Notes: generated by a model not told the origin, from the letters alone. A stretch of 64,000 nt of DNA from Micromonospora avicenniae (GCF_900156065.1 NZ_FTNF01000007.1:186001-250000), one strand, 5' to 3'; positions 1 to 8,022 are shown, counted from the first letter of the stretch. Translations and numbers: made by a program.

Positions 1-306
1 GTGCGCGTCGAGCAGGTTGATCCGCCGCTCCTCGCGGATCCGGGCCACCCGGGACGCCACGCTGTCGGTGTCGACCGTCTCCGGCGCCTCGCCGGTGAGC
101 CCGAGCAGCACGGCCCGGTCGCTGCCGTGGCCGTGGCCGGTGGCGCCGAGCGAGCCGAACAGTTCCGCGTGCACCCGGGTGGTGACAGCGAGCAGTCCGT
201 CGGCCTTGAGGCCGGTGACGAATGTACGGGCGGCGCGCATCGGCCCGACGGTGTGCGAGCTGGAGGGCCCGATGCCGACGCTGAAGAGGTCAAAAACGCT
301 GATCAT
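1..306 (-). CDS. sdaA: L-serine ammonia-lyase, N-terminal part (cut by the left window edge)
   Basis: The reverse strand reads [22 protein letters not shown] near its start, which is the hallmark N-terminus of bacterial iron-sulfur L-serine dehydratase. This enzyme deaminates serine to pyruvate and ammonia in the cytosol. Only the first 102 codons of the beta domain are present; the cysteine-containing iron-sulfur part would lie left of base 1. The ATG at 304-306 is preceded by GAGGAAAG at a normal distance. A TAGGCT -10-like box at 417-422 on the same strand could give a leader of about 100 nt, but that is weak evidence. The frame is open to the window edge, so this is a real but partial gene. 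Confidence 0.9.
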   Translation of the reverse strand, partial: MISVFDLFSVGIGPSSSHTVGPMRAARTFVTGLKADGLLAVTTRVHAELFGSLGATGHGHGSDRAVLLGLTGEAPETVDTDSVASRVARIREERRINLLDAH

Positions 307-475
307 GGCTGCACTTTCCTCGCCGTCGCACCCGTTGTGCGGGATACGGGCCCTTCGTGGTCGCCCGGGCTCGGGCGGCCGGCCGGGCGCCCGGGGGTGT
401 GGGTGCCCGACCGGCGAGCCTACCCGCCCAGGTGACCCCCCGCCCGGCAGTCCGCCCACGTCCCCACCGCCGACG

Positions 476-547
476 TCGCTGGCGCCGTCGCCGTCTCTGG
501 CGCTGACGCGGTCGTCGTCGCTGGCACCGTCGCCGTCTCTGGCGCTG
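476..547. repeat. Two-copy 30-bp direct repeat, 42-bp period
   Basis: Copies at 476-505 and 518-547 differ at one base (ctggcgccg versus ctggcaccg) and share the core cgtcgccgtctctggcgctg. The period is a multiple of three, but no supported gene covers it. Confidence 0.7.
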
Positions 548-734
548 GCGCCGGTCAAGATCGCACTACTTCAACGATCCAGTGGCCTCCAGCCGCCGGC
601 GAGGCCACTACATCCATGTTCCAGCGTGACCTTGCCGGATGTCAGGCGAGTGCGTGTCGGGGACGAGACAGTCGGGTGCCGGGCACGAGACGATCGTCGT
701 GTCCGCCGGCCGAACCGGGGGCGCTGGGCGGCGG

Positions 735-975
735 CAGGGCTGGACGGGCCGGACACGCTGGGCCTGCCGGAGACGCGGGGCCAGCCGCAGAGTTGAGCGA
801 GCCGACGCCGGGAGAGCCGGCGACGCTGGGCCGGCCTGAGACGTGGGGCAGCCCGCCGAGCCGGGCGGGCCGGAGACGGGGGGCTGGGCGGGCCGGAGGC
901 GCTGGGCCGACCGCCGAGCCGGGCAGGCCGGCGACGCTGGACGGGCCGGAGACGCTGGACGGGCCCACCGGCTGC
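735..975. repeat. Imperfect GC-rich repeat array
   Basis: Variants of ccggNgacgctgg or ccggNgacgNgg recur at irregular 20-60 bp spacing, for example gccggcgacgctgg and gccggagacgctgg near 930-960. This looks like slippage-driven low-complexity DNA rather than a defined element. Confidence 0.5.
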
Positions 976-1119
976 GGGGAGTCGCTCGGGCCGGACACGG
1001 GTAACCACCTACGGGTACGCGGTCCCCCGATCGTCCTGCGGACTGAGGGCGGGACAGCGGGTGGTTCCTACCGTGGATTCCAGACGCGGCACTCACCGCC
1101 GCAGAGTGGGAGTACGACG

Positions 1120-1326
1120 ATGAGTCGCAAACTGGTCCGGCCCCGGGAGGGGCGCATGCTCGCCGGTGTCTGCGCCGGCCTGGCCCAGCGGTTCGGCATG
1201 TCGGCCGGTGCCGTCCGGCTGCTGTTCCTGCTGTCGCTGCTGCTGCCCGGCACCCAGGTGATCGTCTACCTGGTGCTCTGGATCCTGATGCCCAACGAGG
1301 ACCGCCACTTCGCCCCCACCCGCTAA
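1120..1326 (+). CDS. PspC-domain small membrane protein
   Basis: This 68-residue protein has the PspC domain layout. A basic N-terminus (MSRKLVRPREGRMLAGVCAG) carries the typical GVCAGLA stretch. It is followed by a helix and one strongly hydrophobic segment (about residues 29-57, LLFLLSLLLPGTQVIVYLVL), ending in the usual ILMP/NE motif. PspC-domain proteins sit in the cytoplasmic membrane and are linked to envelope-stress responses; no specific partner is visible here. The ATG at 1120 is chosen because the domain begins at once and GTGGGAG lies just upstream. The in-frame extension to 616 is low complexity and excluded. The gene converges on the DUF4230 gene, with a palindromic terminator-like repeat between them. 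Confidence 0.85.
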   Translation: MSRKLVRPREGRMLAGVCAGLAQRFGMSAGAVRLLFLLSLLLPGTQVIVYLVLWILMPNEDRHFAPTR

Positions 1327-1406
1327 CCGGCGCCCTCGCCCTCCCCCGCCCAGCTCTCGTTGATCAACCGGCGCCCTCGCCCTCCCCCGCCCAGCTCTCG
1401 TTGATC
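1325..1406. repeat. Perfect 41-bp tandem duplication
   Basis: Two identical 41-bp units (1325-1365 and 1366-1406) start with aaccggcgccctcgccctcc and end with ctctcgttgatc. The first unit includes the last two bases of the PspC stop codon. The end of the second runs into the palindrome at 1402-1457, so the duplication probably copied part of that element's left arm. Confidence 0.9.
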
Positions 1407-1457
1407 AAGAGGTTTACGTCGCCGAGACCGTCATCTCTGACGCAAACCTCTTGATCA
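1402..1457. terminator. 56-bp palindromic repeat between convergent genes (copy 1 of TGATCAAGAGGTTTGCGTC family)
   Basis: The left arm tgatcaagaggtttacgtc (1402-1420) pairs with gacgcaaacctcttgatca (1439-1457), 18 of 19 positions. The same sequence recurs at 29713-29768. Both copies lie between convergent gene pairs, which suits a bidirectional transcription terminator. The arms begin and end with AAGAGG/CCTCTT rather than a T-tract, so termination is inferred from position and symmetry. Confidence 0.7.
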
Positions 1458-1562
1458 CCCCGACTCCGGGTCCCGGGAGGGGCGGGGGGGGGAGGCGGGG
1501 AGGCCGGGGGGTCTGTCGGCGTGCGTCGCCGGGTATGGGGCGCGCGTCGACTTGGCTGGCGG

Positions 1563-2324
1563 TCAGGGGGTTACGTACGTGATGGTGACCCGCTCGTAGC
1601 CGAGTGAGCCGAGCAGACCCTCCAGCATCTTGCGGGTGTTCTCCTCCGCCCGTGCGCCGAGGCCGCTGTCCCGGGCGGCGGCGGTGATCCGATCCTCGGC
1701 CAGGCGGTAGACCTCCTGCTGCCGGTTCGGGTCACCACCGAACACCTCGCCCAACCGGTTGAGCAAGCCGCGCCGCTCCGCGAAGACGTAGCTCTTCTCG
1801 AGGTCCAGGTTGGTCTCGCCGAGCTGCGGCGCGGGCAACTTGACCTCCACCGACTTGCCGTCGGCCGACTCGACGATCGCGCCGTCGGAGATCTTCGAGA
1901 AGTCCACGTACGCCTCGACGCTGCCCGCCCCGACGAACAGGGTGCGCTCGTTGAGCAGGAACTCGGGCACGTACTGGCGGTCCTTCTGAAGATCGACCAC
2001 CACCTGGAAGTTGCCCTCGGCGGCCACGTAGCGGCTGAGGTCCTGAATCGACTTCAGCAGCGTCGGCTGGCTGCGGTCCGTCCGCTCCTCGGCGAACGGG
2101 TTACGGAAGTTGGGAAGCAGCCCGGAGGTCTGCACACCGAGCAGCACGACCACGGCGATGGCCGCCGCGCCGAGCACCCAGAGCAGGCCCCGGGCGGGGC
2201 GGGTGGCGGGCACCGGTGTCGCCGACGCCTCGGGCGGCGCGTCGGAGCGGCCCTTGAGCGCCTCGCCGGTCGGGTAACCGGGGAACTCCCTGGTGGGCTC
2301 GTTGCTGTCAGCGTCGCGGGCCAT
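1563..2324 (-). CDS. DUF4230 domain membrane-anchored protein
   Basis: The 253-residue protein has a short polar cytoplasmic N-terminus. One transmembrane segment follows at about residues 47-67 (LLWVLGAAAIAVVVLLGVQT), then an extracytoplasmic domain of about 180 residues resembling DUF4230 (IQDLSRYVAAEGNFQVVVDL and later FGGDPNRQQEVYRLAEDRI). The function of this family is unknown to me. The start at 2324 (MARDADSNEP) was preferred to the upstream in-frame start at 2411 because the extra residues are Arg-rich and unlike the family, and GGTGAGGG precedes it. The gene is convergent with the PspC gene and downstream of the acyl-CoA dehydrogenase on the same strand. Confidence 0.75.
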   Translation of the reverse strand: MARDADSNEPTREFPGYPTGEALKGRSDAPPEASATPVPATRPARGLLWVLGAAAIAVVVLLGVQTSGLLPNFRNPFAEERTDRSQPTLLKSIQDLSRYVAAEGNFQVVVDLQKDRQYVPEFLLNERTLFVGAGSVEAYVDFSKISDGAIVESADGKSVEVKLPAPQLGETNLDLEKSYVFAERRGLLNRLGEVFGGDPNRQQEVYRLAEDRITAAARDSGLGARAEENTRKMLEGLLGSLGYERVTITYVTP

Positions 2325-2447
2325 CGCCCTCACCGTCCTCGTCAGACACTGCCGTCTGCAATGACGGTACGTCCGCCGTACGACAGCCGCGCGCCGAGCC
2401 GACGGAGACATCGTATCCGCAGGTCAGGGGCGGTGCCCCGGCAGCGG

Positions 2448-3623
2448 TCAGGCGAAGGCGCCGAGCCCGGTCAGCTTCTGTCCGATCACGAGCTGGTGGA
2501 TCTCCGAGGTGCCCTCGTAGGTGAGCACGCTCTCCAGGTTGTTGGCGTGCCGCATCACCGGGTACTCGCCGGAGATGCCGTTCGCGCCGAGGATCGTCCG
2601 GCACTGCCGGGCGATCTCCAGTGCCTCGCGAACGTTGTTCAGCTTGCCGACGCTCACCTGCTCGGGGCGCAGCCGGCCGGCGTCGGCGAGCCGGCCCAGG
2701 TGCAGGGCCAGCAGGTAACCCTTCTGCAGCTCCACCGTCATGTCGGCGAGCTTCGCCTGGGTGAGCTGGAAGCCGGCCAGCGGCCGGCCGAACTGGGTGC
2801 GGGTGCCCGCGTACGCGAGCGCGGTCTCCAAACAGTCCCGGGCGGCGCCGAGCGCGCCCCAGACGATTCCGTGCCGCGCCTCGGTGAGGCAGCTCAGCGG
2901 CGCCTTGAGCCCGATCGCCTCCGGCAGCTGCGCGTCCGCCGGAAGCCGGACGTCGTCGAGCACGATCTCACCGGTCACCGACGCCCGCAACGACATCTTG
3001 TGCTGGATCTCCCGCACGGTCACACCCGGCGTGTCCATCGGCACGGCGAAGCCCCGGACGCCGTCCTCGGTCCGCGCCCAGATCACCCCGACTTCGGCGA
3101 TCGGCGCGTTCGTGATCCACATCTTGCCGCCGGTGAGCACCCAGTCGTCGCCGTCGCGGCGGGCTCGGGTGGCCATCGAGGCGGGGTCGGAGCCGTGATC
3201 GGGTTCGGTCAGTCCGAAGCAGCCGATCGCCTCACCCGCGGCCATCGCCGGCAGCCAGCGCTGCTTCTGCTCCTCGCTGCCGTAGCGCCAGATCGCGTAC
3301 ATGGCCAGCGAACCCTGCACCGAGACGAGCGAACGGATCCCCGAGTCGCCGGCCTCCAGCTCCAGGCAGGCCAGCCCGTACGCGACCGCCGAAGCGCCCG
3401 CGCAGCCGTAGCCGCTCAGGTGCATGCCGAGCAGGCCGAGCTTGCCGAACTCGCGGGCCAGCTCACGGCCGGGCAACCTGCCCTGCTCGTACCAGCCGGC
3501 GACATGCGGGCGTACCCGGTCGTCGATCAACTGGCGGACGACGGCGCGGATCTGCCGCTCCTCCTCGCTGAGCACGGAGTCCAGGTCGAGCAGTTCGAGC
3601 GGTGCGCTCGGGCGGGGGCTCAT
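2448..3623 (-). CDS. Acyl-CoA dehydrogenase, glutaryl-CoA dehydrogenase type
   Basis: The 391-residue flavoprotein has all acyl-CoA dehydrogenase regions. These are the helical N-terminal domain, the FAD/substrate motif CFGLTEPDHGSDP, the lid/beta region with GGKMWITNAP, and the C-terminal helical domain. Near the end, LTYEGTSEIHQLVIGQ contains the Glu at the position of the catalytic base in glutaryl-CoA dehydrogenase. The expected reaction is oxidation, possibly with decarboxylation, of glutaryl-CoA to crotonyl-CoA in lysine/tryptophan breakdown; the exact substrate is inferred. The ATG at 3623 is chosen over the GTG at 3632. A TTAGGGT -10 box ends 8 nt before the ATG, giving a leaderless transcript, and the GTG would lie inside that box. 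Confidence 0.88.
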   Translation of the reverse strand: MSPRPSAPLELLDLDSVLSEEERQIRAVVRQLIDDRVRPHVAGWYEQGRLPGRELAREFGKLGLLGMHLSGYGCAGASAVAYGLACLELEAGDSGIRSLVSVQGSLAMYAIWRYGSEEQKQRWLPAMAAGEAIGCFGLTEPDHGSDPASMATRARRDGDDWVLTGGKMWITNAPIAEVGVIWARTEDGVRGFAVPMDTPGVTVREIQHKMSLRASVTGEIVLDDVRLPADAQLPEAIGLKAPLSCLTEARHGIVWGALGAARDCLETALAYAGTRTQFGRPLAGFQLTQAKLADMTVELQKGYLLALHLGRLADAGRLRPEQVSVGKLNNVREALEIARQCRTILGANGISGEYPVMRHANNLESVLTYEGTSEIHQLVIGQKLTGLGAFA

Positions 3624-3630
3624 GGCAGCC

Positions 3631-3637
3631 ACCCTAA
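3631..3637 (-). promoter_or_regulatory. TTAGGGT -10 box of a leaderless promoter
   Basis: On the minus strand CCGTTAGGGT is followed by seven bases and then the ATG of the acyl-CoA dehydrogenase. The same GTTAGGGT-N7-ATG layout occurs before the aldose epimerase gene (5716-5722) and the lipoprotein gene (57741-57747). Confidence 0.55.
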
Positions 3638-3668
3638 CGGTGGCTCAGCCGCGGGCGCGAGAAGCGGA

Positions 3669-3974
3669 TCACTCCACCGGTTCGGAGAGCACCAGCACCC
3701 GGGCGTGGATCTGGTTGCGCTGCTGGAGCGCGGCACGCAGCGCCCGGTGCAGGCCGTCCTCCAGGTAGAGGCCGCCATTCCACTGCACCACGTGCGGGAA
3801 CAGGTCGCCGTAGAAGGTGGAGTCCTCGGCGAGGAGCTTGTCCAGGGCCAGTTCGCGCTTGGTGGTGATCAACTGGTCCAGGCGCAGCGGGCGCGGCGGG
3901 ATCTCCGCCCACTGCTTGAGCGTCAGGTTGTGTTCCGGATAGGGACGCCCGTCCCGAACCGCTCTGAAGATCAC
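3669..3974 (-). CDS. Conserved actinobacterial protein with ParB-like DGLHR motif
   Basis: This 101-residue protein contains RDGRPYPEHNLTLKQWAEIP, then an ITTKRELALDKLL segment, and ends with VVQWNGGLYLEDGLHRALRAALQ and a short beta-strand. The LYLEDGLHRALRAA part resembles the DGxHR signature of ParB N-terminal nuclease-like domains, but the match is short and I give no function. The GTG at 3974 has GAGGGAG nine bases upstream. The longer in-frame ORF to 4088 adds only low-complexity residues. It is followed immediately by the acyl-CoA dehydrogenase gene, which has its own promoter. Confidence 0.7.
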   Translation of the reverse strand: MIFRAVRDGRPYPEHNLTLKQWAEIPPRPLRLDQLITTKRELALDKLLAEDSTFYGDLFPHVVQWNGGLYLEDGLHRALRAALQQRNQIHARVLVLSEPVE

Positions 3975-4162
3975 GACGGCACGCTCCCTCCCCGTGGCCG
4001 GGCCGACCGGCGGCGCCGTGCCGGGTCGCGGCGTGGCACCGCACGGCACGGCACGGATGACCCGTGCCAGCCTAGCCGCCTGTCGCACACCACGTACTTC
4101 TCCCTGATGTCAGTTTCGCTACCGCTCGCCCGATCTCCAACAGGGCGAATCCGGCGTGCCGG

Positions 4163-4765
4163 TCAACTCCACCGCCCACGCCGGACCACTTCGTCGACCG
4201 GTCGCCGCCCACGTCGCAGCGACGGCGACCGATGGTCGGCGGCTCGGTAACCGACCGTCACCGCGCCGATCGGCTCGAACTCCTCCGGTACGCCGAACGC
4301 CTCCCGGTACGCCGCCAACCGTTGCGGAGGAATGCCGAAGAAGCAGGCCCCCAGCCCCTCGTCCACCGCCGTGAGCAGCATCAGCAGGGCGGCGAAGCCG
4401 GTGTCCACGTACCAGTAGGGCACCGGCCACCGCTGTGTGGACCGGTCCGTCCAGCCCTTGTCCGCCTCGGCGTACCGCTCCAGGTACACCGACCGGTTCG
4501 CGTGCGGCACCACGATCAGCGGCGCCTTCCGCATCCCCGCCAGCCAGCGCTCCCGGCCGCCGCCGCCCGGCGTGGCCGCCGTCCAGAACCGCTCCCGGTC
4601 GGCGGCTTCCTCGAGCAGCAGGAAGCCCCAGCCCTGCGCGAACCCGGCCGACGGCGCGCGGACCGCGTGGTCGAGCAACCGCTGCACCACTTCGGGCGGG
4701 ACCGGCCGGTCCGGGTCGTAGTTGCGCACCATCCGCCGGCGCCGCAGCACCTCGGCGAACTCCAT
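4163..4765 (-). CDS. Nitroreductase family protein (FMN-dependent)
   Basis: The 200-residue protein begins with the nitroreductase signature LRRRRMVRNYDPDRPVPPE (an Arg-rich FMN phosphate-binding segment). It continues with RAPSAGFAQGW and a C-terminal ACFFGIPPQRLAAYREAFGV region, as in flavin-dependent nitroreductases that transfer two electrons from NAD(P)H to nitro compounds, quinones or other acceptors. The natural substrate cannot be told from sequence. The ATG at 4765 has GGGAGGGGAG directly upstream. The gene lies 16 bp downstream of the aldose epimerase gene on the same strand, so the two are probably one transcript. Confidence 0.85.
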   Translation of the reverse strand: MEFAEVLRRRRMVRNYDPDRPVPPEVVQRLLDHAVRAPSAGFAQGWGFLLLEEAADRERFWTAATPGGGGRERWLAGMRKAPLIVVPHANRSVYLERYAEADKGWTDRSTQRWPVPYWYVDTGFAALLMLLTAVDEGLGACFFGIPPQRLAAYREAFGVPEEFEPIGAVTVGYRAADHRSPSLRRGRRPVDEVVRRGRWS

Positions 4766-4781
4766 GCGACTCCCCTCCCGG

Positions 4782-5708
4782 TCAGGCGCCGGGGCGGACA
4801 CCCCAGACGCCACGCCAGGTCTCGCCCGGCGCGAGCGTGATCACGTCGTGGCCGGACCGGAACGCGTCGGGCGGGCAGGTCATCGGCTCGATGGCCACCG
4901 AACGCCGGTGCCGCTCACCGGTCAGCGTGTCCCCGGTGAAGACCTGCCACCAACCGAACTCCCCGTCGGCCCAGATGGTCACGCCCGAGCCGTCCGGCGC
5001 GGCCAGGCTCACCGACGACCCGCCGTCGGCCTCCCGGACCACGTCACCGAAGGCCAGGTCGAGGACGGCATCGCCGATCTTGCGCGGGCTCGTCCAGTCG
5101 TACTCGGTGCCCGCCACGTCGGTCACGGCGATCGGCAGCAGCCGGTTGTCCAGCACGATCCGGCTCCGGCCGGGCACCCGCATCGCCAGCTCGTCGACCG
5201 GCACCCCGGGAAGTTGCAGGTACGGGTGCACGGAGAAGCCGAACGGGGCCGGCTCGCCGCTGACGTTGCGCACCTCGTGCTCGGCGCGCAGACCGTCCGC
5301 CCCGACGCTCCACCGGCTGCGCAGCCGCAACGCCCACGGGTAGCCGGGCTGCGCCGGCAGGTCGCAGCCGATGGTCACGGCGTCCGCCGACTGCTCGAGC
5401 AGCTGCCACGGCATCCAGTTGACCAGTCCGTGGATCGCCACGTGCCGCGCCGGCTCGGTCAGCGGCAGCTGGTACGTCCGCTCACCGATCGTGTAGCGGC
5501 CGTCCCGGATCCGGTTCGGCCACGGGGCGAGCACCTGGCCGGCGGAGCCGGGGCAGAGCTCGCCCTCCGCGTACCCGTCGACGTAGTCGACGCCGTCGTG
5601 CGTGTACGTCCGCAACCCGCCGCCCACCTCGACGATGACGGCCTCGTGGCCGGCGGCGGAGATGGTCCACTGGGTGCCCGAGGGGGGACGCTGGTCAGGG
5701 ATGTGCAT
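4782..5708 (-). CDS. Aldose 1-epimerase family protein
   Basis: The 308-residue protein has galactose-mutarotase motifs in order. These are the substrate-binding PWPNRIRDGRY (about residue 62), AIHGLV (about 91), the catalytic-His region FGFSVHPYLQL, and near the C-terminus SVAIEPMTCPPDAF, whose Glu is the expected general base. It should interconvert alpha and beta anomers of a hexose or a related sugar in the cytosol. The ATG follows a TTAGGGT -10 box by 8 nt, so translation is probably leaderless. It lies first in a two-gene unit with the nitroreductase. Confidence 0.87.
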   Translation of the reverse strand: MHIPDQRPPSGTQWTISAAGHEAVIVEVGGGLRTYTHDGVDYVDGYAEGELCPGSAGQVLAPWPNRIRDGRYTIGERTYQLPLTEPARHVAIHGLVNWMPWQLLEQSADAVTIGCDLPAQPGYPWALRLRSRWSVGADGLRAEHEVRNVSGEPAPFGFSVHPYLQLPGVPVDELAMRVPGRSRIVLDNRLLPIAVTDVAGTEYDWTSPRKIGDAVLDLAFGDVVREADGGSSVSLAAPDGSGVTIWADGEFGWWQVFTGDTLTGERHRRSVAIEPMTCPPDAFRSGHDVITLAPGETWRGVWGVRPGA

Positions 5709-5715
5709 GTCGGCG

Positions 5716-5722
5716 ACCCTAA
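5716..5722 (-). promoter_or_regulatory. TTAGGGT -10 box of a leaderless promoter
   Basis: On the minus strand the sequence CCGGTTAGGGT is followed by seven bases and then the start codon of the aldose epimerase gene. It matches the boxes at 3631 and 57741 in sequence and spacing. Confidence 0.55.
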
Positions 5723-5726
5723 CCGG

Positions 5727-7115
5727 TCACTCTCGGTCACCGCCCGACGCCGTCGCCGCCCGGTCGGTGGCGGCCGGACCCGCCACCTGGGGCCCGTCCA
5801 CGCTCGTCGATCCGGCACCGACGTCCGGTGCGGGTTCGGTGCCGGTCGCCGTCGCGGCCCGGTACCGCAGCAGTGCCGGGAAGGCGACCGCGAGCACGAC
5901 GACCAGCACCGCCGAGGCGACACCGCCGGCCACCCAGGCGACCCCACCGCCGAGGCCGGCCGCCATCGCGCCCGCCCGTAGATCGCCGAGGCGCGGGCCG
6001 CCGGCGACGACCACCGTGTTGACCCCCTGGAGCCGGCCGCGCATCCGGTCCGGCGCGTAGATCAGCAGCATGGACTGGCGCAGCACCGCGCTGACCAGGT
6101 CGGCCGCGCCGGCGACACCGAGCAGCAGCACCATCAGCCAGAGCTGGTGGGCGAAACCGGCCGCCGCGATGGCCACTCCCCACCCGACGACCGCGAGCAC
6201 CAGCCCGAGCCCCTGGCGGCGTAGCCGGCTGATCCAGCCGGAGGTGAGGCCGCCGACCATCGAACCGATGGCGATGGCGCTGTACAGCCAGCCGACCGCA
6301 CCGTCGCTGAACCGCTCCTGGGCGATCTCGGGGAAGAGCGCCCGGGGCATGGCCAGGATCATCGCGATCAGGTCGACGGCGAACGAGAGCAGCAGCACCG
6401 GTGTGGTCGCCAGGTAGCGGAAACCGTCCACGACGCTCGCCAGCCCCGCCCTGCGGGGCGTGCCGTCGCCGTCCGGGTCCGGCTCGGGCGGCAGCGCGGG
6501 CAGTCGCAGCGTGGCCCAGAGCGAGACTGTGAAGAGCAGCCCGTCGACCGCGTACGCGATCGGCAGGCCGACGTCGACACCCCAGGACGAGAAAATCAGA
6601 CCGGCTGCCAGCGGACCGACCACCGAGGCGGCCGTGAAGGTGGTGTAGTTCAGCGTGCTGGCCGCCGGTACCAGTTCGTCCGGCACCAGGCGCGGCAGGA
6701 TCGCGCTGCGGGCCGGCGAGGTGATCGCGAACGCGACCGACTGCACGGCCACCAGGATCAGCAGCAGCACCGGGCTGCCCACGTGCAGCAGCGACTGGGC
6801 CAGCAGCCCGAGGGTGGACGCCCACAGCAGCGTGCCGGCACCGAGCAGCACCTTTCGGCGGTCCCGGGCGTCGGCGACCGCGCCGCCCCATAGGCCGAAG
6901 ATCAGCAAGGGTACGAAACCGGCGATACCGAGCAGGCCCACCCAGAGGGAGGCCTTCGTGAGGTCGTACATCTCCACCGGCACGGCCACCGCGGTGAACT
7001 GGAACCCGAACATCGCGACGCCGTTGCCGAGCCAGATCCGCCGGTAGTCCGGCACCTTCAGCGGCCGCAGGTCGATCGCCCAGCGGCGCACCCCGGCACG
7101 TTGTTTCTCCGTCAC
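5727..7115 (-). CDS. MFS transporter, EntS-like exporter
   Basis: The 462-residue protein has about 12 hydrophobic segments and the typical MFS loop GGAVADARDRRKVLL between helices 2 and 3. Its overall plan matches the MFS_3/enterobactin-exporter group, and it should export a small molecule using the proton gradient; the substrate is unknown. The C-terminal 45 residues are polar and disordered (ATATGTEPAPDVGAGSTSV). Its GTG start (7113-7115) overlaps the pdxH stop codon by four bases (GTGA), so it is translationally coupled to pdxH. No functional link with vitamin B6 is evident. Confidence 0.85.
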   Translation of the reverse strand: MTEKQRAGVRRWAIDLRPLKVPDYRRIWLGNGVAMFGFQFTAVAVPVEMYDLTKASLWVGLLGIAGFVPLLIFGLWGGAVADARDRRKVLLGAGTLLWASTLGLLAQSLLHVGSPVLLLILVAVQSVAFAITSPARSAILPRLVPDELVPAASTLNYTTFTAASVVGPLAAGLIFSSWGVDVGLPIAYAVDGLLFTVSLWATLRLPALPPEPDPDGDGTPRRAGLASVVDGFRYLATTPVLLLSFAVDLIAMILAMPRALFPEIAQERFSDGAVGWLYSAIAIGSMVGGLTSGWISRLRRQGLGLVLAVVGWGVAIAAAGFAHQLWLMVLLLGVAGAADLVSAVLRQSMLLIYAPDRMRGRLQGVNTVVVAGGPRLGDLRAGAMAAGLGGGVAWVAGGVASAVLVVVLAVAFPALLRYRAATATGTEPAPDVGAGSTSVDGPQVAGPAATDRAATASGGDRE

Positions 7116-7771
7116 GGGGCGAGCCGTTCGACGATCCAGTCACCGGCGTCGGTACGCCGGAACCGCAGGCGGTCGTGCAGCCGACCGGCGTGACCCTGCC
7201 AGAACTCCACCGAGTCCGGACGGACCCGCAGCCCGCCCCAGTGCGGCGGGGCCGGGATCGGCGCGTCGTCGGCGAACCGCTCCGCCGCTTCCCGGAAGCG
7301 TGCCTCGAGCGCCGCCCGGTCCGGAATGACCTGCGACTGGGGGCTGGCCCAGGCGCCCAACTGCGAGGCACGGGGCCGCGTGGCGAAGTACGCCTCGGTC
7401 TCCGCCCGCGGCACCTCCTGCACGGTGCCGGCGACCACTACCTGGCGCTGCATCGGGAACCAGGGGAAGACCAGGCTGGCGTACGGGTTCGCGGCCGCCT
7501 CGGTGCCCTTGCGCGAGGCGTGGTTGGTGAAGAAGACGAAGCCGTCCGGGCTGAAGCCCTTCAGCAGCACGGTGCGCCCGCTGGGCCGCCCGGCGGCGTC
7601 CGCGGTGCCGACGACCATGGCGTTCGGTTCGGGCAGCCCGAAGGCCACGGCGTCGGCGAACCAGCGGGCGAACTGTGCGTGCCAGTCACCGGCCAGGTCA
7701 GCCTCGGAAAGGCCCCGGTCCGCGGCGTACTCGTTACGCATCGCGGCCGGGGCTGGTGTGTCGCCCGTCAC
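7112..7771 (-). CDS. pdxH: Pyridoxamine/pyridoxine 5'-phosphate oxidase
   Basis: The 219-residue protein has the PdxH layout. An N-terminal helix region (MRNEYAADRGLSEADLAGD) precedes the FMN-binding barrel with RTVLLKGFSPDGFVFFTN and SRKGTEAAANPYASLVFPW. The C-terminal signature WGGLRVRPDSVEFWQG and RLHDRLRFRR carry PLP- and FMN-contacting residues. It oxidises pyridoxamine or pyridoxine phosphate to pyridoxal phosphate in the cytosol. The GTG at 7771 is preferred because AAGGGAGT lies six bases upstream; a further in-frame start at 7789 lacks this. It is divergent from citrate synthase 2, a neighbour arrangement also seen in other actinobacteria, as I recall. Confidence 0.92.
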   Translation of the reverse strand: MTGDTPAPAAMRNEYAADRGLSEADLAGDWHAQFARWFADAVAFGLPEPNAMVVGTADAAGRPSGRTVLLKGFSPDGFVFFTNHASRKGTEAAANPYASLVFPWFPMQRQVVVAGTVQEVPRAETEAYFATRPRASQLGAWASPQSQVIPDRAALEARFREAAERFADDAPIPAPPHWGGLRVRPDSVEFWQGHAGRLHDRLRFRRTDAGDWIVERLAP

Positions 7772-8022
7772 GTTTCTACTCCCTTTCACCGGGCCGGCGC
7801 ACGCTCGTCAAGGCTGGCCAGCCCGTACCGTCCCAGTCTTGCCCAGGCGCGAACCGGATGCGCGTCCGGGGATGTCGTATGCAGCACAGTCGCAGCGGGT
7901 CGCGGACTTGGTTACTCAGCAGGCAAGATGTTCCGAACGAATCCCCAAGGGTCGCCCAAGGTGCTCGACCGACCGGGCCGCGTGTGGCCGAACCGGGCGG
8001 CGACCAGAGCCAGGAGAGCGAC

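Larger units (their letters stand above)
307..1119. other. Long gene-poor, very GC-rich interval with degenerate repeats
   Basis: No convincing gene lies between sdaA and the PspC gene. Open frames exist on both strands, but they are low-complexity Pro/Arg/Gly/Ala translations without family features. The interval holds a 42-bp-period repeat (476-547), an imperfect array with a CCGGNGACGCTGG core (about 735-975), and the promoter regions of the two divergent flanking genes. An in-frame extension of the PspC ORF reaches back to 616 but reads as low complexity and is not taken as coding. Confidence 0.55.

Noticed and set aside
616..1119. In-frame upstream extension of the PspC gene (236 aa in total)
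   Set aside because: The added residues are low-complexity Pro/Gly/Arg sequence produced by the repeat array, and a good ribosome-binding site sits directly before ATG 1120.
2361..4250. Plus-strand open frame of 629 codons
   Set aside because: It runs antisense to the acyl-CoA dehydrogenase and neighbouring genes with typical high-GC shadow composition (Arg, His, Gln, Pro) and no family features.
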